DNA of 64,000 nt from HNR sp040400085 (GCA_040400085.1 JBBAQX010000004.1:1-64000), one strand, 5' to 3'. Positions 8,584 through 16,533 are shown, numbered from the stretch's first letter. Program-made: numbers and translations. The notes: generated from the sequence alone by a model not told the origin.

Positions 8584-9213
8584 TTACTGCTTCCAAGCAA
8601 CGCTCCCCAAGGGTACTTGGGCCGAACGTTGCTGCAAGAGGTAGGTGTGCGTTTCGTGTGTATCACAGATCCCCGCCAGGAGGTCTTGTGTACCGTCTGT
8701 AAGACCAGGGTAGGCCAACAGGTCTGCCAGAAAAGCCAACAGTGCTACCTCTGCCTGTAGGCTCAGAGCGACCATCTGCTCGGGGTGTACCGAGAGAGGC
8801 TGTGCCCCGTACAGGGCGGCCATCATACGGTCTACCTGTTTGGCCTGAAGGTGTGGTTGCAGTACCAGGGGGTTACCCAGACCCACAGCCCGCTCAGCTA
8901 CAGCATCGATCTCCTCAGCAAAGGCTGAGTAGAGCCTCTCGAACAACCCATGGTCGGCCGCAAACAAGGGGCCATGGGTTTGCCAGTGGTGTGCCTGGTG
9001 AATCAAGCTTACCGCACGAAGAACGGACACCAGAGATCCCAAGTCCCCGCCCGGCAAAGCCTGATCCAAAGAGGATAGCTTCACCCTGGGGCCTCTTACC
9101 CCGGCAGTAAAGACCCGGAGGTCTTGCTTCTGCTGAGGGCTCAGCTTGAAATAGGGGGGGCCGTTGACCAGGGGGTCATACCCCAAAGGGTCATTCCAGA
9201 CGGGGCCAGGCAT
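8584..9213 (-). CDS. Dps-like ferritin (DNA-protection protein family)
   Basis: A protein of 209 residues. Residues about 65-195 follow the Dps/ferritin four-helix bundle. The ferroxidase ligands are in place: His76 in HHW, His88 in ADHGLF, Asp103 and Glu107 in EEIDAVAER, then GLG. The C-terminal helix ends with DTHETHTYLLQQ, like the Dps ending. Dps proteins form 12-subunit shells that oxidise and store iron and can bind DNA. The first 60 residues are an extension not seen in the usual protein of about 165 residues. The neighbours are virion genes, so it could be packaged, could protect phage DNA from oxidative damage, or could simply use the bundle as a structural part. Enzyme activity is untested. 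Confidence 0.82.
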   Translation of the reverse strand: MPGPVWNDPLGYDPLVNGPPYFKLSPQQKQDLRVFTAGVRGPRVKLSSLDQALPGGDLGSLVSVLRAVSLIHQAHHWQTHGPLFAADHGLFERLYSAFAEEIDAVAERAVGLGNPLVLQPHLQAKQVDRMMAALYGAQPLSVHPEQMVALSLQAEVALLAFLADLLAYPGLTDGTQDLLAGICDTHETHTYLLQQRSAQVPLGSVAWKQ

Positions 9214-9397
9214 CTAAGGCCCCCAGCGTCTTGCCCGTATAGGGAGACCGAGGGGTAGCCACCTTCTCTTCAAGGTAAAAGGTCTTGCCCGTCTCCGGAC
9301 AGGCATACTTGTAGAGGTTGCTGGCAACCTTCTCCTTGAGGGACAAGGCTAGGTCGGCGGCTTGTTTCTGAAGTTGTGCTTGCTTCGGGTGTGCCAT
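9191..9397 (-). CDS. Small hypothetical protein
   Basis: A protein of 68 residues: a Gln/Ala-rich helix, then a short beta segment (YACPETGKTFYLEEKV) that resembles half of a zinc ribbon but has a single cysteine. It overlaps the next gene (the Dps-like protein) by 23 bases, indicating coupled translation in the late operon. Function unknown. Confidence 0.6.
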   Translation of the reverse strand: MAHPKQAQLQKQAADLALSLKEKVASNLYKYACPETGKTFYLEEKVATPRSPYTGKTLGALDAWPRLE

Positions 9398-9425
9398 GGC
9401 GAATGGTGCTTTCCTAGTAAAAGAA

Positions 9426-9935
9426 TCAGCCCTTGTTTTGCTTGAGGGACCGTAGCAAGTCTCTGGCAGTAGTCACCGAAGTACCCGCTGTTTCCTGGGC
9501 CACGGTACCTTCGATCTTCAGACCTTCCACCTTGGCCGAAGGGATGAAAAGAGGCACCTCCGGGTCTGTGGGTACCCTGGGCAGCATAGGCAACGCTGGC
9601 CCCAGGGTGGGTAGGATATGACCCCCCTCCAGGTAAGCCAGGACCCGATCAATCTTGGCCTCAAGGAGGGAGAGGTTGACCACGGGCTCAGAAACAACTG
9701 CCACCGCGGGTGGGGGTGCTGCCGGGGGTGGCGCCGGGGGTGGGGGTACTACCTCAGGGGAAGTCGCCGGGGACTTCATCTGGTAGAGCTTCCTTTGAGC
9801 TATTGCCTGCCAGAGGTCAATGGAACGGTAAGCCTTCTCCGTGGGTATCTGAACGATATCCCCAGGGGCTACATACTCTCCAATGTCCGGAAGGAACACC
9901 GGGGAGGAGTCTATACAGAGTATCGAAACGATCAT
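9426..9935 (-). CDS. Hypothetical virion-cluster protein with Pro-rich linker
   Basis: A protein of 169 residues. Residues 1-55 form a compact beta-rich head (SPVFLPDIGEYVAPGDIVQI), which may be an SH3-like fold. Residues about 60-85 are almost only Pro/Ala, a flexible linker. The remainder has a helix (LSLLEAKIDRVLAYLEGG) and a disordered tail. The head-linker-helix plan suggests an adaptor that tethers two structures. Its start overlaps the stop of the 9932-10396 gene as ATGA, so the two are co-translated. Confidence 0.6.
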   Translation of the reverse strand: MIVSILCIDSSPVFLPDIGEYVAPGDIVQIPTEKAYRSIDLWQAIAQRKLYQMKSPATSPEVVPPPPAPPPAAPPPAVAVVSEPVVNLSLLEAKIDRVLAYLEGGHILPTLGPALPMLPRVPTDPEVPLFIPSAKVEGLKIEGTVAQETAGTSVTTARDLLRSLKQNKG

Positions 9936-10396
9936 GAGCGAGTAGCTTTCTTGAAGACCGCCAAGATTTGAGCCCGCAAGTCTTCCCGGACCTTGTCTTT
10001 GATGGTCTTGGTAGCACTATTCATGGCGGTAGTGAGATAGTCTGTGGCCTTCTGGCCAGGGTAAACCCACTTCCCGTTGGCAAGTGACTTCGCGGTAGCT
10101 CTGCGGAAGATAACCTTCCCTGTATCCGTGACGATAGGGATAGGCCCCTTTGCCTTGAGGAGCCACGTCATTCGCTGGCGTTTCCGTTCTGAGGTCAGGT
10201 AGAAGAACCGTGGGTCGGTCGCCTCCAAACGCAAAGTGTCGGTAGTGATCTTGATGCGAAGCATCCGAGATAGAGCTACCTGGGCCCGTGGGGAAAATGC
10301 AGTATCCCTGAGAGCTTTACGGATATGCCTGTAGACCTCTTTACGGCTGGCGAGCAAAGCTCGGGCAGCCTCGTTTCGTTGAAACCAGCTTGCCAT
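9932..10396 (-). CDS. Putative tail-completion/head-tail connector protein (gp10-like)
   Basis: A basic protein of 154 residues: a long N-terminal helix, a central beta region (KGPIPIVTDTGKVIFRRAT), and an ending helix after GKWVYPGQKATDYLTTA. The pattern of a G-W-x-x-PG motif followed by a helix entering the C-terminus is reminiscent of HK97 gp10-type tail-completion proteins. That is a resemblance, not a firm match. Size and position among small neck/tail genes agree. It is linked to the next gene by an ATGA overlap. Confidence 0.5.
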   Translation of the reverse strand: MASWFQRNEAARALLASRKEVYRHIRKALRDTAFSPRAQVALSRMLRIKITTDTLRLEATDPRFFYLTSERKRQRMTWLLKAKGPIPIVTDTGKVIFRRATAKSLANGKWVYPGQKATDYLTTAMNSATKTIKDKVREDLRAQILAVFKKATRS

Positions 10397-10399
10397 GAC

Positions 10400-11749
10400 T
10401 CACCACGTTATGTTTTCCCAAGCTTTTGTCTGACCCCGAAGCTGGACTTCTGCGGGGATAGCTGGGTTGTTGGTTATCTGTGGAGAGAGGGTGGCACCTT
10501 CGGGGACAAACTGTATGGCGGCGTACTTGACGGGGTTTCCGATAGGGACCCGGTACCTGATATCAGCCTCATCGAAGCGACCCGCCGTAAAGTGCTGCTG
10601 CAACACCATACCCCTATTTGTGGGGGTTCTCACGGGGCCCACTGAGAACCGGTCCCCGTTCAGCTTGACCAGAAAGTCTCTCTGGGAAAGAAGGGGGGAC
10701 GGACCTGTCCAGACTTCCTGGCTATGCTCGACGGTCCTGCCGATATCCTTCTGAGAAACCCGCCTCTCGGCATCGTCCGGGGAAATGATCATATCGAAAG
10801 GGCCTTCGTAGCCCCCCAGGATACCCGTCCCGTAGCATTGAAGGCAGTCAGAGATGGGCTGCTTGTGGTGGGCATCCTGGAAACAGAAGCACGGGACCCC
10901 CGAAGTCTTTCGGATGAAAGCCTTTACCCTCTCGCCGCCCTGCTCCAAGATCCAACGGTTACGCTCGATAGCTTCCCGCCAGATGTAATCAAGCTTCTCT
11001 GTCTCATGACGAAGAGCCATGGGGGCTCTTTCCAGAGGGGTCTCCAGAAGGTCACCCCCTGTTGCCGTAGAGGCATTGCATCCAGGAGGCAGGGCCACCG
11101 TGGTTACCCTGTAGAATACCCGCTTGTCCAGGTCAGTGCGGATAAGCACCCTGTTCCGACGATAGGTGCAGGTGACCCGGGAGCCAGGCTTGGGGAGTAC
11201 AGGCTTATCCAGGCTTTGCGTCGTGACATTGGGATAGTTGTAGGAGTCGATCTCGACCTCCCCAGACTCCCCCCGTACCACCAAGGCCGGGACCTCTACG
11301 CCATCCACGTAGACCCGAACATCTTCGGGGGCGTTGGCCGGAATAGCCTGGCTCCCCTCTTTGACGATAGGCCCCAGACGTACTTTGAAGACGTAGCGAG
11401 GGGCGTTGACCCCGGAAGCTGTGTTGTAGCCCGCCAAGGTAAACTGTTCTGTCACATCCTCTTCGAGGACCAGTTCATTGTCTGTGCGGTCAACCCACTG
11501 AAGGGCTCCGAGAGGCAGGTCCGTAACCCGGTGGTAGGGGCCGTACTCTGAATCGAAGCTGCGGTAGAGGTTTACACCCACCACACAGAATGGGGCATTC
11601 CCGCTCAAGATAGCGGGATCATCCCACCGTAGGGTCATGACCCCCCGGTCACCCCAACCCTCCAAAAAAAGACCTAGAGGGGGTAGCGGCCAGGGGGTTG
11701 CCCTGTACTCCAAGGTAGGTATCGGGTTTCGATCTCTTGCGTACGCCAC
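10400..11749 (-). CDS. Virion protein with fibronectin III-like domain and Cys motif
   Basis: A protein of 449 residues. After a Pro-rich start, residues about 20-115 look like a fibronectin type III fold (RWDDPAIL...VVGVNLYRSFD...). A beta-rich middle follows, then a helical stretch and a cysteine cluster CFCF...DCLQCYGTG. That cluster resembles a DnaJ-type CxxCxGxG zinc half-site. The C-terminal 150 residues are again beta-rich. The mix suits a baseplate or neck component. The Cys cluster may bind zinc. It is separated from the next leftward gene by only 3 bases. Confidence 0.6.
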   Translation of the reverse strand: MAYARDRNPIPTLEYRATPWPLPPLGLFLEGWGDRGVMTLRWDDPAILSGNAPFCVVGVNLYRSFDSEYGPYHRVTDLPLGALQWVDRTDNELVLEEDVTEQFTLAGYNTASGVNAPRYVFKVRLGPIVKEGSQAIPANAPEDVRVYVDGVEVPALVVRGESGEVEIDSYNYPNVTTQSLDKPVLPKPGSRVTCTYRRNRVLIRTDLDKRVFYRVTTVALPPGCNASTATGGDLLETPLERAPMALRHETEKLDYIWREAIERNRWILEQGGERVKAFIRKTSGVPCFCFQDAHHKQPISDCLQCYGTGILGGYEGPFDMIISPDDAERRVSQKDIGRTVEHSQEVWTGPSPLLSQRDFLVKLNGDRFSVGPVRTPTNRGMVLQQHFTAGRFDEADIRYRVPIGNPVKYAAIQFVPEGATLSPQITNNPAIPAEVQLRGQTKAWENITW

Positions 11750-11780
11750 ATTAAGGCGACGCTATAAGAGAGCAACACCT

Positions 11781-12089
11781 TTAGCCTCTAGGGACGTTGA
11801 CCACTTCCAGGGGGTCCGGGTGTACCCGGATCTCACCGTTCTCCTGGATTTCGACCTTGGTGTCAAGGGGGAGGCCCCTCTCCGCCAGAACGCTCTCAAA
11901 CACAAGGGCCTGGGCCTTGTCTGTCTCCTGAGCGAGAACCAGAAGGCGTACCTTCTCTTGTTCCAAGGAGAGAAGGCGGTCAGCCACCCTGGCCCGTCCA
12001 GTAGCTAGGTCCTGTAGACGCTTCAGTTGATCCTGAGAGACAGGGTCGGTAACCGACAAAGCCGGTTGTTTCTTATCTGCGGTGTCCAT
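11781..12089 (-). CDS. Hypothetical coiled-coil protein
   Basis: A protein of 102 residues: residues about 18-65 are a heptad-like helix (LKRLQDLATGRARVADRLL...), followed by a short beta tail (TKVEIQENGEIRVHP). It could be a small chaperone or assembly factor. I see no diagnostic motif. Its start is only 32 bases from the divergent plus-strand gene at 12122, so the strand switch between late module and accessory island occurs here. Confidence 0.6.
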   Translation of the reverse strand: MDTADKKQPALSVTDPVSQDQLKRLQDLATGRARVADRLLSLEQEKVRLLVLAQETDKAQALVFESVLAERGLPLDTKVEIQENGEIRVHPDPLEVVNVPRG

Positions 12090-12121
12090 GTTAGGGTAGC
12101 TAGGGTACCCTGGGAGACACT

Positions 12122-12424
12122 ATGAACGCAACCGCTTTGCACCCCAATCTTGCTGTTGAAGTGGATAACGCATCAAATGGCTACTTCATGGCCATGGTAG
12201 AGTGGGCCGAAGAGAACAACGGACGTGCCTTCGTCCTGGTGTCACCCTTTACCCCGGGTAAGGTCTATCTGCTGGGAACCCAACAAGGCGTCACCCGAGG
12301 CTTTCGAGTCGTTACCTTGGCCCCAGAGACGTACCTGGAGATTTACAAGGTCACCGCTCGTATCGAGACAGCAGCAAAACTTCGCCTACTGGCTTCCCAG
12401 GATGCTCAGGCTGAGGTTCCTTGA
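12122..12424 (+). CDS. Hypothetical protein, first gene of plus-strand island
   Basis: A protein of 100 residues with no recognised family. It appears globular: a beta-rich first half (GRAFVLVSPFTPGKVYLL) and a helical end. GGGAGA lies 5 bases before the ATG. The 32-base gap to the divergent late gene contains the palindrome AGGGTACCCT, which may be a regulatory site but could equally be chance. Confidence 0.6.
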   Translation: MNATALHPNLAVEVDNASNGYFMAMVEWAEENNGRAFVLVSPFTPGKVYLLGTQQGVTRGFRVVTLAPETYLEIYKVTARIETAAKLRLLASQDAQAEVP

Positions 12425-12427
12425 AGA

Positions 12428-12973
12428 ATGGCCTGGTTGGTCTACCACCTTGTTCAGGCGAAGAAGGTCACCCCCTGTGCCACAAGGGCTTGGGCTGAAA
12501 CCAAGGCCCGGGACTTGATGGCTGCGATGCTCAAGACCTACAACACCGGGACCTTTGGCAACGAAGACTGCCTCCCGGAAGACCATTACAGGGAGCTACA
12601 GGCAGCCATTGCTACCGCCCCCTACCCGGATCTAGAGCATCTCTGGCAACTTCTGGTCCCCTATGACGAAGTGTATGTTCAAGAAGTTACCCTGGATACC
12701 CCCCTTCTCGCCTTTGAAACCAAACTCAGGGAGGCTTTTCCGAACCTGGGTATCTCCGAACCCTACCAGCCCATGAACCCTGGGGCCCGTTGGTGGCTCA
12801 GTGCTTCAACCCAGGGTAAGGGGGTCTTGATTGACTATAAGGAAGCCTCCGGTGGGTCTCCCGGGACCTTCACCGTTTCCGAGCATGGGTTTGGGAAAAA
12901 AGAGCACAGGGACCTACCTCTCAGAGTAGCTGTCCAGGTAGCCATTACTATCCTCCAGGGAGGCTCGCCATGA
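12428..12973 (+). CDS. Hypothetical protein
   Basis: A protein of 181 residues, not recognised. It is mixed alpha/beta with several Trp residues (ARWWLSAS) and no signal peptide or membrane segment. It follows the previous stop after 3 bases and ends in an ATGA overlap with the next gene, so the three genes from 12122 form one transcript. The ribosome site (TTGAAGA) is weak. Confidence 0.6.
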   Translation: MAWLVYHLVQAKKVTPCATRAWAETKARDLMAAMLKTYNTGTFGNEDCLPEDHYRELQAAIATAPYPDLEHLWQLLVPYDEVYVQEVTLDTPLLAFETKLREAFPNLGISEPYQPMNPGARWWLSASTQGKGVLIDYKEASGGSPGTFTVSEHGFGKKEHRDLPLRVAVQVAITILQGGSP

Positions 12974-13179
12974 CCTTCGATCTCTCCGAAAGCCAGACAG
13001 AAGAAGCAGTTGCCTGGGTTGACAAGCACACCAAAGAGAAACACCCCAAACCCCGGCACGATGGGGCTATCGGGGGCCGATACACCTGGAGCTTTACCCC
13101 GACCTCTATAGGGATGATCGCGACGGTCACCTGTGCCTGCGGCGAGAAAATCGACCTGTCTGACTACCAAGACTGGTAG
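12970..13179 (+). CDS. Small hypothetical protein with CxCG motif
   Basis: A protein of 69 residues: an N-terminal helix (SQTEEAVAWVDKHTKEKH), then a beta hairpin and VTCACGEKIDLSDY. The two cysteines could form half of a metal site. It is coupled to the preceding gene by ATGA. Function unknown. Confidence 0.6.
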   Translation: MTFDLSESQTEEAVAWVDKHTKEKHPKPRHDGAIGGRYTWSFTPTSIGMIATVTCACGEKIDLSDYQDW

Positions 13180-13232
13180 ACGACGGGGACACTCGACTAA
13201 AAGCCTAGTAAGGGCTGCGTAGGGTGAAGCCT

Positions 13233-14309
13233 ATGCCCTCTTCACGCCACACCCTTACCTTTGGTAACCGCAAGGCAGAGTCTATAGCAACTCCCCCCCA
13301 GGCTCTAAACGTGGTGGCCAGGTATGTTTCGGGGGCTCTCTCCGATGCAGAGCACGCTGTGCTACGGAAGTTCTACGACGGGAAGGGGCAGTACAGCCTC
13401 ACGGTCGAGAAAAAAGGGGATAGACTCTATGGGGGTAAAGAGATCCCCATTATCCAGAAGTTCATCCTCAAGGGGTACATAGACGTTATGCGTCTCCCTC
13501 GCACGGACACGGTAGAAGAGAGGGGTAGGTCCCGGGTATTTGTTGAATACTCCTGGGAAACAACGGACCTGGGCGATAGCCTGCTGGACAACCTGTTCAA
13601 GCCCAAAGCTACCCTGACCCAAACCCCTACCCCACCACCCCAAGATACCCGTGAGCTTGATCTCAAGGTCGAGAGAGTGCTTGCTGAGATCCTTGATGGG
13701 GTGGTCAACAAAAAGCTTGGTACCCCCGGAAGCATCTTGAGGGGTCTCAAGGTTACCGTGGGAGGGAGCATGGGGAGTTACTCGGATGGGCTACATGCCA
13801 CCGAAAGGGCCCTGGGGTACACCTTCACACTTCGTTTCCCCCGGCAAGTAAAGCTTCAGGGGTCTTGCACCCTGGACCTGTCAGAGTTGCCAGCCCTGGT
13901 GGCTCAAAGGGTAGGGGAAGATATCCCCGCTGTGGAAGCCGCCCTGAGCAAAGCTAGTCTGGATACCCTGGTGCCTCAGGTTTTGAAAGACCTGGGGGTT
14001 GTCCCTTCCGACAATTGGGATATTCCTGAGGGGGTAAAGGATAGGGTCAGTGAGGAGCTTGATGCCGGGGTGCAGCAGAGCACAGAAGCCTACAGCCAAG
14101 AAGGGGAGATAGACCTCCCGGAATACCCCGGGGTCTATCTCCGGTGGCACCTGAACCTCAAGGGAGCCCTCTTTGGTAAGGCTACCCATCAGGGGCTCAC
14201 TTTCACGGTCCCCCTCGAAATTCAATGGGAGGCGACCCCTTCTCACTGGACCTTTGACCCGGATACCCGGGGCGCCTGGAATCGGATTCGCCTCTTAAAG
14301 AGGCCCTAA
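13233..14309 (+). CDS. Hypothetical protein, largest of the plus-strand island
   Basis: A protein of 358 residues that I do not recognise. The N-terminal 115 residues form one domain (YVSGALSDAEHAVLRKFYDG resembles a winged-helix-like segment). A Thr/Pro-rich linker (TQTPTPPPQDT) follows, then a second domain with alternating beta strands and helices. I prefer the ATG at 13233, with AGGG 8 bases upstream, over the in-frame GTG at 13224. A role in host take-over would fit an accessory position, but nothing in the sequence proves it. Confidence 0.6.
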   Translation: MPSSRHTLTFGNRKAESIATPPQALNVVARYVSGALSDAEHAVLRKFYDGKGQYSLTVEKKGDRLYGGKEIPIIQKFILKGYIDVMRLPRTDTVEERGRSRVFVEYSWETTDLGDSLLDNLFKPKATLTQTPTPPPQDTRELDLKVERVLAEILDGVVNKKLGTPGSILRGLKVTVGGSMGSYSDGLHATERALGYTFTLRFPRQVKLQGSCTLDLSELPALVAQRVGEDIPAVEAALSKASLDTLVPQVLKDLGVVPSDNWDIPEGVKDRVSEELDAGVQQSTEAYSQEGEIDLPEYPGVYLRWHLNLKGALFGKATHQGLTFTVPLEIQWEATPSHWTFDPDTRGAWNRIRLLKRP

Positions 14310-14329
14310 CCCCCACGTAGAGAGAAGCC

Positions 14330-14485
14330 ATGTCCGCTGAAAAAATCGTCAAGCTGTACCTGAGTAAAAAAGCCGCTACGGTCTGGAAGCCCAAGGCTGC
14401 CCTTACCGGCGTTGAGCTATGGGGGGAGGTCAACGCTTCGGGTACTGACCGGCTAGGGACCGACGATGCCTTGCTCAGGTGGTAG
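14330..14485 (+). CDS. Small hypothetical protein (51 residues)
   Basis: Short frame beginning MSAEKIVKLYLSKKAAT and ending DDALLRW. The ATG is preceded at 6 bases by ACGTAGAGAG, the same element found before other starts in this genome. The stop codon lies in the spacer and the right edge of a perfect 32-base palindrome (14469-14500). Function unknown. The start context makes it a likely real gene. Confidence 0.6.
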   Translation: MSAEKIVKLYLSKKAATVWKPKAALTGVELWGEVNASGTDRLGTDDALLRW

Positions 14486-14500
14486 ACCACCTGAGCAAGG
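14469..14500. promoter_or_regulatory. Perfect 32-base palindrome at a gene junction
   Basis: CCTTGCTCAGGTGGT, then AG, then its exact reverse complement ACCACCTGAGCAAGG. It covers the end of the 51-residue gene and the start of the next. As RNA it would be a 15-pair hairpin burying the GTG start at 14479. As DNA it could be a dimer-binding operator. There is no U tract, so a simple terminator is unlikely. Confidence 0.75.
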
Positions 14501-14937
14501 GGACCAAGAGTTTCCTACTCTGCCCGGTCCCGAAGGAGTGGATCGACCGGTTCGAGGGCTACCTCATGCCCACAGGGATCGGGGCGAACGTCCTTGGCAC
14601 CAACCCTCCCCCTGAGGGTAAGTGGTACTGGCCGGTAGAGTCCGAAGCGGACATGAATAACCTTTCCAGTCTGATCCGGAAACCCCGTTACCCCGACCTC
14701 TTCTCTGCGGTTGTGGTGGCTCTCAAAGCCAACCACCAGAGGATCATCATTGCCCATCGCTCCCGGGGTGACTTCGGCGGTTTGGAGAAGGTCATCCTGG
14801 ATATCCGGGACTTCTACGATGACCCTGACTACTTCAAGGCGGGGGCTACGGAGAAGTGGTGGAAGGCCCTGGTTGCCAAAGCAAAGCCCAAGAGCAAGCC
14901 TGTAGCCCACAAGGGCGACGACGACTCCATGTGGTGA
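14479..14937 (+). CDS. Hypothetical protein
   Basis: A protein of 152 residues with a globular alpha/beta appearance (KSFLLCPVPKEWIDRFEGYLMP; HQRIIIAHRSRGDFGGLEK) and a Lys-rich disordered tail. The likely start is the GTG at 14479, inside the palindrome and overlapping the previous stop by 7 bases. No strong ribosome site is visible, which suggests coupling to the upstream gene. The opposite strand is also open here, but its protein reads like a shadow, so I take this strand as the true coding one. Confidence 0.6.
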   Translation: MVDHLSKGTKSFLLCPVPKEWIDRFEGYLMPTGIGANVLGTNPPPEGKWYWPVESEADMNNLSSLIRKPRYPDLFSAVVVALKANHQRIIIAHRSRGDFGGLEKVILDIRDFYDDPDYFKAGATEKWWKALVAKAKPKSKPVAHKGDDDSMW

Positions 14938-15999
14938 GTGCTGGCTACCTACATCTCTTGCGGCTGCGGCCACTGTCGGGGGGCCCCTCCCCGGCGAAAG
15001 CGTTACCTGAAGAACCCGGCTCACCGTAGAATGAGGCAGCAAACCAGGGCTGCTTTGTACCACGGCAAAGAATGCCCTGTGGTTGTCTCTACGGAGAGAG
15101 CTTCCTAAGAAGCCCACAAACTTACGTGGGCTCAGGACCCCGGCCCCCGAGTAAGGCCCGAAGCTAGACCGGATACCGGTGCCGAACCTGGGTTGCTGGA
15201 GACCCCGGATGACCTTGACCGTGAGCTTGGCCTGTTCTAGCTGCCGGTTGAACTCTTCCTCAAAGTTGCCTTTGGCGGACTCGTACTTGGAGGACTTCTC
15301 CAGGCTGAGGCTGATTCCGCCGATGCTGTAGTCCATCTCGTCCGCAATCCAATTGAGCATCAAGGCCCGCAAGGCAAAGGTAGCGGCCCCTGTAAGAAGC
15401 AGGGTCGTCCACTCCCGGCGAAACTGAAGAAGTTGTTCTACGCTGGCAAAGGGGGTACGGGGCGGGGAGGCTGAGATCATATCCAGGGACCGCTGGATAT
15501 ACTCGTCTAGCTCGTAGTCTTCCCAAATGAACCCGAAGACCCGGTTGAATTGGGAGATGGTCCCTTCCCGGGAGGGGGGGCGTAGGCGGTAGTTCCGGTC
15601 GGGGTCATTGTCCCGGAGAAGGATGCGAAGTCTCCGGATCAGGTCTGTCATGCCGGCGCTAAAGATGGAGGGGGCCGTCTGGTTCCGGTCAATGACCTGA
15701 AACTCTTGGACCACGCTTTGAAGGGCAGACCCTACAAGCTCCCGGAAGAACCACCGTACCCGGTAAGCCCCAATCCTGGCATCCGTGGGGATAACAAGGG
15801 ATGCGAAGTATTCCCCAAAGCTAGGGTTCGTCGGTGTCCTGTGATCGGACCCGACAAGAACCTCATAGCCTGTGGTGAAATCGTAAACGGCATACCATAT
15901 TTCCGCAGCATTGGTGGGATGCCCAGAGTCATTGGTCAGGTACAGGTTCAGGTCATTGCGACCTAGTTGCTGCCCCCGGTAATAAAGAACCCCTGCCAT
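14515..15999 (-). CDS. Virion-type protein; 3' end runs antisense into plus-strand genes
   Basis: From the ATG at 15999 (GGGGAGAGG upstream) the first 290-300 residues are convincing: a beta-sandwich-like N-domain (TNAAEIWYAVYDFTTGYEVL), then helical segments (LIRRLRILLRDNDPDRNYRLRPP and IWEDYELDEYIQRSLDMI) of a type found in phage structural proteins. Past about residue 300 (near 15110) the frame stays open for a further 590 bases, but there it is antisense to two plausible plus-strand genes and its composition looks random. The real C-terminus is probably near 15110, so a lost stop or a one-base error is likely there. It is isolated from the rest of the late module. Confidence 0.65.
   Translation of the reverse strand: MAGVLYYRGQQLGRNDLNLYLTNDSGHPTNAAEIWYAVYDFTTGYEVLVGSDHRTPTNPSFGEYFASLVIPTDARIGAYRVRWFFRELVGSALQSVVQEFQVIDRNQTAPSIFSAGMTDLIRRLRILLRDNDPDRNYRLRPPSREGTISQFNRVFGFIWEDYELDEYIQRSLDMISASPPRTPFASVEQLLQFRREWTTLLLTGAATFALRALMLNWIADEMDYSIGGISLSLEKSSKYESAKGNFEEEFNRQLEQAKLTVKVIRGLQQPRFGTGIRSSFGPYSGAGVLSPRKFVGFLGSSLRRDNHRAFFAVVQSSPGLLPHSTVSRVLQVTLSPGRGPPTVAAAARDVGSQHSPHGVVVALVGYRLALGLCFGNQGLPPLLRSPRLEVVRVIVEVPDIQDDLLQTAEVTPGAMGNDDPLVVGFESHHNRREEVGVTGFPDQTGKVIHVRFGLYRPVPLTLRGRVGAKDVRPDPCGHEVALEPVDPLLRDRAE
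14938..15108 (+). CDS. Small basic Cys-containing protein
   Basis: Starts at the GTG directly after the preceding TGA. It has 56 residues: a CGCGHC cluster near the N-terminus, then a strongly basic stretch (RRKRYLKNPAHRRMRQQTR) and a short tail. The pattern of tightly spaced Arg/Lys with Cys/His suggests a nucleic-acid-binding peptide. It ends 2 bases before a hairpin terminator. Annotation pipelines are likely to miss it because of its size and GTG start. Confidence 0.5.
   Translation: MLATYISCGCGHCRGAPPRRKRYLKNPAHRRMRQQTRAALYHGKECPVVVSTERAS
15111..15132. terminator. Hairpin between convergent genes
   Basis: AGCCCAC, an 8-base loop and GTGGGCT form a 7-pair stem just after the plus-strand stop at 15108. 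On the minus strand it is followed by TCTT. It sits exactly where two convergent transcripts should end, so it may serve both. The weak U tract lowers confidence. Confidence 0.5.
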
Positions 16000-16084
16000 G
16001 GTGTGTGCCTCTCCCCTACAGTGCGTTTGAAAAGTAAAGCCGGTGTAACCTAAACCTCCAGAGGTTGCGCCGTAGAGAGCTACC

Positions 16085-16516
16085 ATGAACACCCCCAGCA
16101 ACTTTCGCGTCGGTCAGGAAGTGGTCTTTGGTCGCCCCAACGGTGAGAAAACCTTGGGTCGCGTGGTCAAGGTGAACCCGAAGAGCCTCAAGGTTCAGCA
16201 GACGGAAGCCCGGGGGGGTCGGGCGTCGGGCCTGGTCTGGACCGTGTCCCCGGTCTTCGTGAAACCTACGGGGCAGATGACCAGCCCCCCAGAGGCTCCC
16301 AAGGTGGCCACCCCCAAGCGGTCGGACGACGAAATCTTGGAGGACTTCCGCAGGGTCTACTGTGACCTCAGCCCGGAGAACCTCTCTTGTGATGGGGAAC
16401 TGGCCCCCTCTGCGGTAAGGGCCCGTGCCACCGTCCTCCACAACAAGCTCAAGGCTCTTGCCAAGGAGTTGGGTCGGATGGTCTCGGAAGAAGAAGCCCT
16501 TGGGTTTAGCTACTGA
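16085..16516 (+). CDS. Hypothetical protein with SH3-like N-domain
   Basis: A protein of 143 residues. Residues 5-45 (FRVGQEVVFGRPNGEKTLGRVVKV) have the small-barrel pattern of KOW/SH3-like domains often used for RNA or DNA binding. A Pro-rich linker and a helical C-domain (RARATVLHNKLKALAKEL) follow. The start is preceded at 5 bases by CGTAGAGAG. A similar barrel motif is visible in the protein at 25359-26066, which has the same start element. Confidence 0.6.
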   Translation: MNTPSNFRVGQEVVFGRPNGEKTLGRVVKVNPKSLKVQQTEARGGRASGLVWTVSPVFVKPTGQMTSPPEAPKVATPKRSDDEILEDFRRVYCDLSPENLSCDGELAPSAVRARATVLHNKLKALAKELGRMVSEEEALGFSY

Positions 16517-16533
16517 TCAGTGTAAGCCGGGGG

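Noticed and set aside
7494..8666. Actin-like protein start at 8666
   Set aside because: The added residues do not belong to the fold, and GAGG is correctly spaced only for the ATG at 8564.
14515..15110. The last 190 residues of the minus-strand frame as a real domain
   Set aside because: They are antisense to two plus-strand genes, and composition is random-like (many Pro, Arg, His, Val without pattern). I keep the frame coordinates but do not interpret this part.
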